Shown here piece after piece: positions 4,374-7,010 of a stretch of DNA of 7,010 nucleotides (position 1 is the first letter of the stretch; each line of letters begins with the position of its first letter). A program made the position numbers and the translations under genes. The stretch is from Anaerolineae bacterium (GTDB lineage: Bacteria; Chloroflexota; Anaerolineae; E26-bin7), in the NCBI GenBank assembly GCA_029933115.1, contig JAOZOT010000018.1:14782-21791 (forward strand). The letters are read 5' to 3'. The notes beneath the pieces were generated by a model, which worked only from the letters and a program-made list of their open reading frames with translations, searched no databases and was not told where the DNA came from.

Positions 4374-6941
4374 TTAACTCAAATCTCCCTCTCCTTTCCA
4401 AAACTCGTCCACCTTCCGGGCCAGGAGACGGTGTTCGGGTTTGCTCAAATCAGGGTCATCTCGGAAGAGGGCCAGGGCCTCGGTCCGAGCCTGTTCTAAA
4501 ATCTTCACGTCGCTTAACCTGGCCAGTTTGAGGTCGGGCAGGCCGCTCTGACGGGTGCCAAAGAACTCGCCCGGCCCCCTCAGTTCCAGATCTTTCTCCG
4601 CCAGCGCAAAACCATCCTGAGTGCTTTCGATGGCCTTCAGCCGCTGCTCGCCTTCAAAGGACGGTGAATCGGCCACCAGCAAGCAATAGGACTGATGTTC
4701 GCTGCGGCCAACCCGGCCCCGGAACTGGTGCAACTGAGCCAGGCCAAATCGCTCCGCTCCTTCTATCAACATGACTGTGGCGTTGGGCACGTCAATGCCC
4801 ACCTCTACTACCGAGGTGGAGACCAGGATGTCCAATTCACCCCGGTGAAACTGAGCCATAACCGCTTCTTTCTCCTCGCCTTTCATGCGTCCATGAAGCA
4901 ACCCCAGGCGCAGGTCGGGGAAAACCTCTTCCTGCAACCGCCGGTATTCTTCCACCGCGGCCTTGGCTTCAATTTTCTCCGATTCCTCCACCAGGGGACA
5001 GATGATGAAGGCTTGGCGGCCTTGCTCGATTTGGGCGCGCACGAAACTGTAGGCGCGCTCCCGTTCGCGGGGCAGCAACCACCTGGTCTTGATCTCCTGG
5101 CGGCCGGGAGGCAGTTCATCAATGACCGAGATGTCCAAATCGCCGTAGATGGTCAGGGCCAGGGTGCGAGGGATGGGCGTGGCACTCATGACCAAGACGT
5201 GAGGATTGTAGCCTTTCTGACGCAAGGCAGCCCGCTGGGCCACGCCGAAACGGTGCTGCTCGTCAATGACAGCCAGGGCCAGGTCCTTGAAACTCACGCC
5301 CTCTTGAATCAGAGCATGGGTGCCGATGACGATGTCTACTTCACCAGCAGCGATCTCCTCGTGTATCTGCTCCTTTTCTGCGGGTTTCAGACTGCCGGTG
5401 AGGAGGCGGATTCGGAGAGAGGGGGCTGAGGAGTCTGTTGGGGGTGTCCCCTCCAGTTTCCCCAAATTGCTTACGCCTTCCAGGAGCCGAGTGACATTTT
5501 TGTAGTGCTGCTCTGCCAATATCTCCGTCGGGGCCATGATGACAGCCTGGAAGCCACCGGCCACCGTCAGAAACATGGCCGCCACGGCCACCACCGTCTT
5601 GCCAGAGCCGACGTCTCCTTGCAAGAGACGGTTCATGGGCTTGGCTGAACGCAGGTCGTTGACGATCTCTCGCAGAACTCGCCGCTGGGCTTTGGTCAAT
5701 TCAAAGGGCAGAGAGCGGATAAAGGACTCCAACAACTCCTCATCCACAGCTACGGCTCGACCCGGTTGAGTCCGCCAGGCATGTCTCTGGCGGAGGACGC
5801 CCATCTGAATCAGGAAAAACTCGTCGAAAGACAGCCGGCGGCGGGCCTGCTCCAAGGTCTGCCGGTTATCGGGGAAATGAATCTGGCAGATAGCCGTCTC
5901 CAGGTCCATCAAGTTGGCCCTTTGACGCACGCTGGCCGGCAAATGATCGGGCAGGCGCTTGGTCCAGTAGTCCACTGCCCGTTTAGTCAGGCGACGCAGC
6001 CAGCGGTTGGTGAGGCCCTTGGTGAGGGGATAGACGGGCACCAAACGCCCGGTGTGGATCAACTCTTTGTCCAGGGGCTCCCATTCCGGTGATTGAAAGG
6101 TGAGACGACCCAGGTACTCGTCTACTTTGCCGCTGAGGACGATCTGGCGCCCGGGACGCATCTGCTTTTCCAGGTAGGGTTGATTGAACCAGGTGGCCTC
6201 GATAGTGCCGGTGCCGTCAGCGATGATACTGGTGACGATGCTTCCACCTCCTCTGGTCTGACGAGCTTTGGTATCCCAGACGGCGCCAATGATCGTCACC
6301 TCCTCGCCGTAGTGCAACTGGCTGATAGTCTTCAGAGAACGGTAGTCATCGTAGCGGCGGGGAAAGAGGTAAAGCAAGTCACGGATGGTGGTCACTCCCA
6401 GGCGCTTCAGGCGTTTGGCGTAGCCGTCGCTGATGCGGGGCAGAACAGTGACCGGTGAATCCAGGCCAAGGCCCCTGCGCTCCTTCGAGGGGCTCAGGGC
6501 ACCACCTGGCTCAGGACGGGCTCTGGGCTTTGCCGGCCTGGGGGCTTTTTCTTGCCCTGGAAGTTGTGGGGCTTCGACTTTCTCTTCGACCGGCCTCGGG
6601 ACAGGTTCTCTCTCTGTTCGCGCTCCGTCTGGCGGTCTCTCTTTGTCTCTCTCCCTCCTAAACTCGTCCAACCTGTCCAATATGCCCTGCACCATTTGGA
6701 CTCGCTCTTGGCGGTCCTCCACAGCAGGGTAGTTCGCGAGCTGGGCGACGATGTCGGCCACGAACTGTTTTTCCTCGGGGGTCTGCGCCTGGGCCAAAGC
6801 CTGTCGTTCCCATGTCGAGGCAAATTTGTCCAGGCCGCCAATGACGGCTTTGTTGCGGTATCCCAGCTTTTTTTCTTGGGTCAAGATTTTGTTCAATATC
6901 TCTAATGCCGATAACACACTGTCCTCGCTTTGGTATGCCAA
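4374..6941 (-). CDS. recG: ATP-dependent DNA helicase RecG with N-terminal extension
   Basis: RecG is a superfamily 2 translocase that binds and reverses stalled replication forks and processes branched recombination intermediates. The product is 855 residues against about 690 in E. coli. Residues ~9-95 are helical and Chloroflexi/Thermotoga-like, and ~95-158 are a Pro/Arg/Glu-rich, probably disordered linker. The wedge/OB-fold region begins near 160 (VTVLPRISDGYAKRLKRLGV). Motor motifs are Walker A GDVGSGKT (442-449), motif Ia APTEILAEQ (470-478), motif II DEQH (560-563), motif III SATP (586-589) and motif VI QFRGRVGR (739-746). The C-terminal TRG-type region includes GTRQSGLPDLKLARLSD (795-811). 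The longest start is TTG at 6941, with GGGAGG about 13 nt upstream inside a hairpin. GTG at 6917, with GAGG 5 nt upstream, would match the family N-terminus (LSALEILNKIL) equally well. All catalytic motifs look intact. It is the first gene of the unit continuing into coaD. Confidence 0.97.
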   Translation of the reverse strand: MAYQSEDSVLSALEILNKILTQEKKLGYRNKAVIGGLDKFASTWERQALAQAQTPEEKQFVADIVAQLANYPAVEDRQERVQMVQGILDRLDEFRRERDKERPPDGARTEREPVPRPVEEKVEAPQLPGQEKAPRPAKPRARPEPGGALSPSKERRGLGLDSPVTVLPRISDGYAKRLKRLGVTTIRDLLYLFPRRYDDYRSLKTISQLHYGEEVTIIGAVWDTKARQTRGGGSIVTSIIADGTGTIEATWFNQPYLEKQMRPGRQIVLSGKVDEYLGRLTFQSPEWEPLDKELIHTGRLVPVYPLTKGLTNRWLRRLTKRAVDYWTKRLPDHLPASVRQRANLMDLETAICQIHFPDNRQTLEQARRRLSFDEFFLIQMGVLRQRHAWRTQPGRAVAVDEELLESFIRSLPFELTKAQRRVLREIVNDLRSAKPMNRLLQGDVGSGKTVVAVAAMFLTVAGGFQAVIMAPTEILAEQHYKNVTRLLEGVSNLGKLEGTPPTDSSAPSLRIRLLTGSLKPAEKEQIHEEIAAGEVDIVIGTHALIQEGVSFKDLALAVIDEQHRFGVAQRAALRQKGYNPHVLVMSATPIPRTLALTIYGDLDISVIDELPPGRQEIKTRWLLPRERERAYSFVRAQIEQGRQAFIICPLVEESEKIEAKAAVEEYRRLQEEVFPDLRLGLLHGRMKGEEKEAVMAQFHRGELDILVSTSVVEVGIDVPNATVMLIEGAERFGLAQLHQFRGRVGRSEHQSYCLLVADSPSFEGEQRLKAIESTQDGFALAEKDLELRGPGEFFGTRQSGLPDLKLARLSDVKILEQARTEALALFRDDPDLSKPEHRLLARKVDEFWKGEGDLS

Positions 6942-6950
6942 ACTATCAGT

Positions 6951-7010
6951 TCATCCTCCCGCAGGTTGCGAACCCTGCGGGAGGATCATCCTTTCCTTCA
7001 CCAGAGCTTG
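6951..7010 (-). other. Short open stretch before recG: gene end or leader peptide
   Basis: From the window edge to TGA at 6953-6951 one minus-strand frame is open for 19 codons. It contains ATG at 6989 preceded by AAGGAAAGG and encoding MILPQGSQPAGG. This could be the 3' end of an upstream gene or a 12-codon leader peptide spanning the hairpin. A second frame is also open up to a TGA at about 6948, so an open frame of this length means little alone. Confidence 0.2.
6953..6986. other. Perfect 13-bp palindromic hairpin upstream of recG
   Basis: ATCCTCCCGCAGG (6953-6965) and CCTGCGGGAGGAT (6974-6986) pair perfectly around an 8-nt loop, and TT/AA in the loop can extend the stem past a one-base bulge. 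No U-run follows in either direction, so it is not a classical terminator. On the minus strand the 3' arm carries GGGAGGA, the only strong ribosome-binding-like sequence near the TTG start of recG. It could be a REP-like dispersed palindrome or a translational control hairpin. Confidence 0.75.

Noticed and set aside
4695..6458. Several plus-strand open frames of 77-244 codons inside recG.
   Set aside because: They are shadows of the recG coding frame on the opposite strand, with compositions typical of antisense reading.

Overview
This is a bacterial chromosomal window (moderately GC-rich). Every supportable protein gene lies on the minus strand, so transcription runs from high to low coordinates. 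In that order the genes are recG, coaD, an uncharacterised coiled-coil protein, a DUF177/YceD protein, rpmF (ribosomal protein L32), fabK, a 41-codon ORF and the first 199 codons of fabD. The mix of recG/coaD, a Chloroflexi-type coiled-coil protein, yceD-rpmF and a fabK-type fatty acid synthesis cluster, plus a RecG with a long N-terminal helical extension, suggests a Chloroflexota (Anaerolineae-like) bacterium. That assignment rests on remembered gene order and family resemblance and was not searched.

Three transcription blocks are visible. (1) Positions 7010-3259 hold recG, coaD and the coiled-coil gene, with gaps of only 52 and 37 nt and no terminator between them. A very stable hairpin sits just upstream of recG. 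(2) A perfect consensus sigma-70 type promoter (TTGACA, 17 nt, TATAAT), whose -35 box overlaps the stop codon of the coiled-coil gene, drives yceD-rpmF through a leader carrying a 9-bp inverted repeat. A 12-bp hairpin follows rpmF. (3) An extended -10 promoter (TTGACG, 17 nt, TGTTATAAT) drives fabK, the small ORF and fabD.

The third block has the least ordinary feature. The leader of about 410 nt between the fabK promoter and the fabK start codon is almost entirely a tandem array of a 179-bp unit: two full copies with 4 differences, then partial copies. The array contains no stop trinucleotide on either strand, so all six frames are open through it, although nothing suggests it is a gene.

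Functionally the window joins housekeeping systems: replication-fork and recombination repair (RecG), coenzyme A synthesis (CoaD), which supplies the precursor of the acyl carrier protein prosthetic group, ribosome assembly (L32 and its usual partner YceD), and type II fatty acid elongation (FabK, FabD). I found no mobile element with a transposase, no CRISPR array, no tRNA or rRNA, and no defence system. The items most worth a second look are the stop-free repeat array, the small ORF coupled to fabD, the coiled-coil gene with a possible ATT start, and the hairpin over the recG ribosome binding site.
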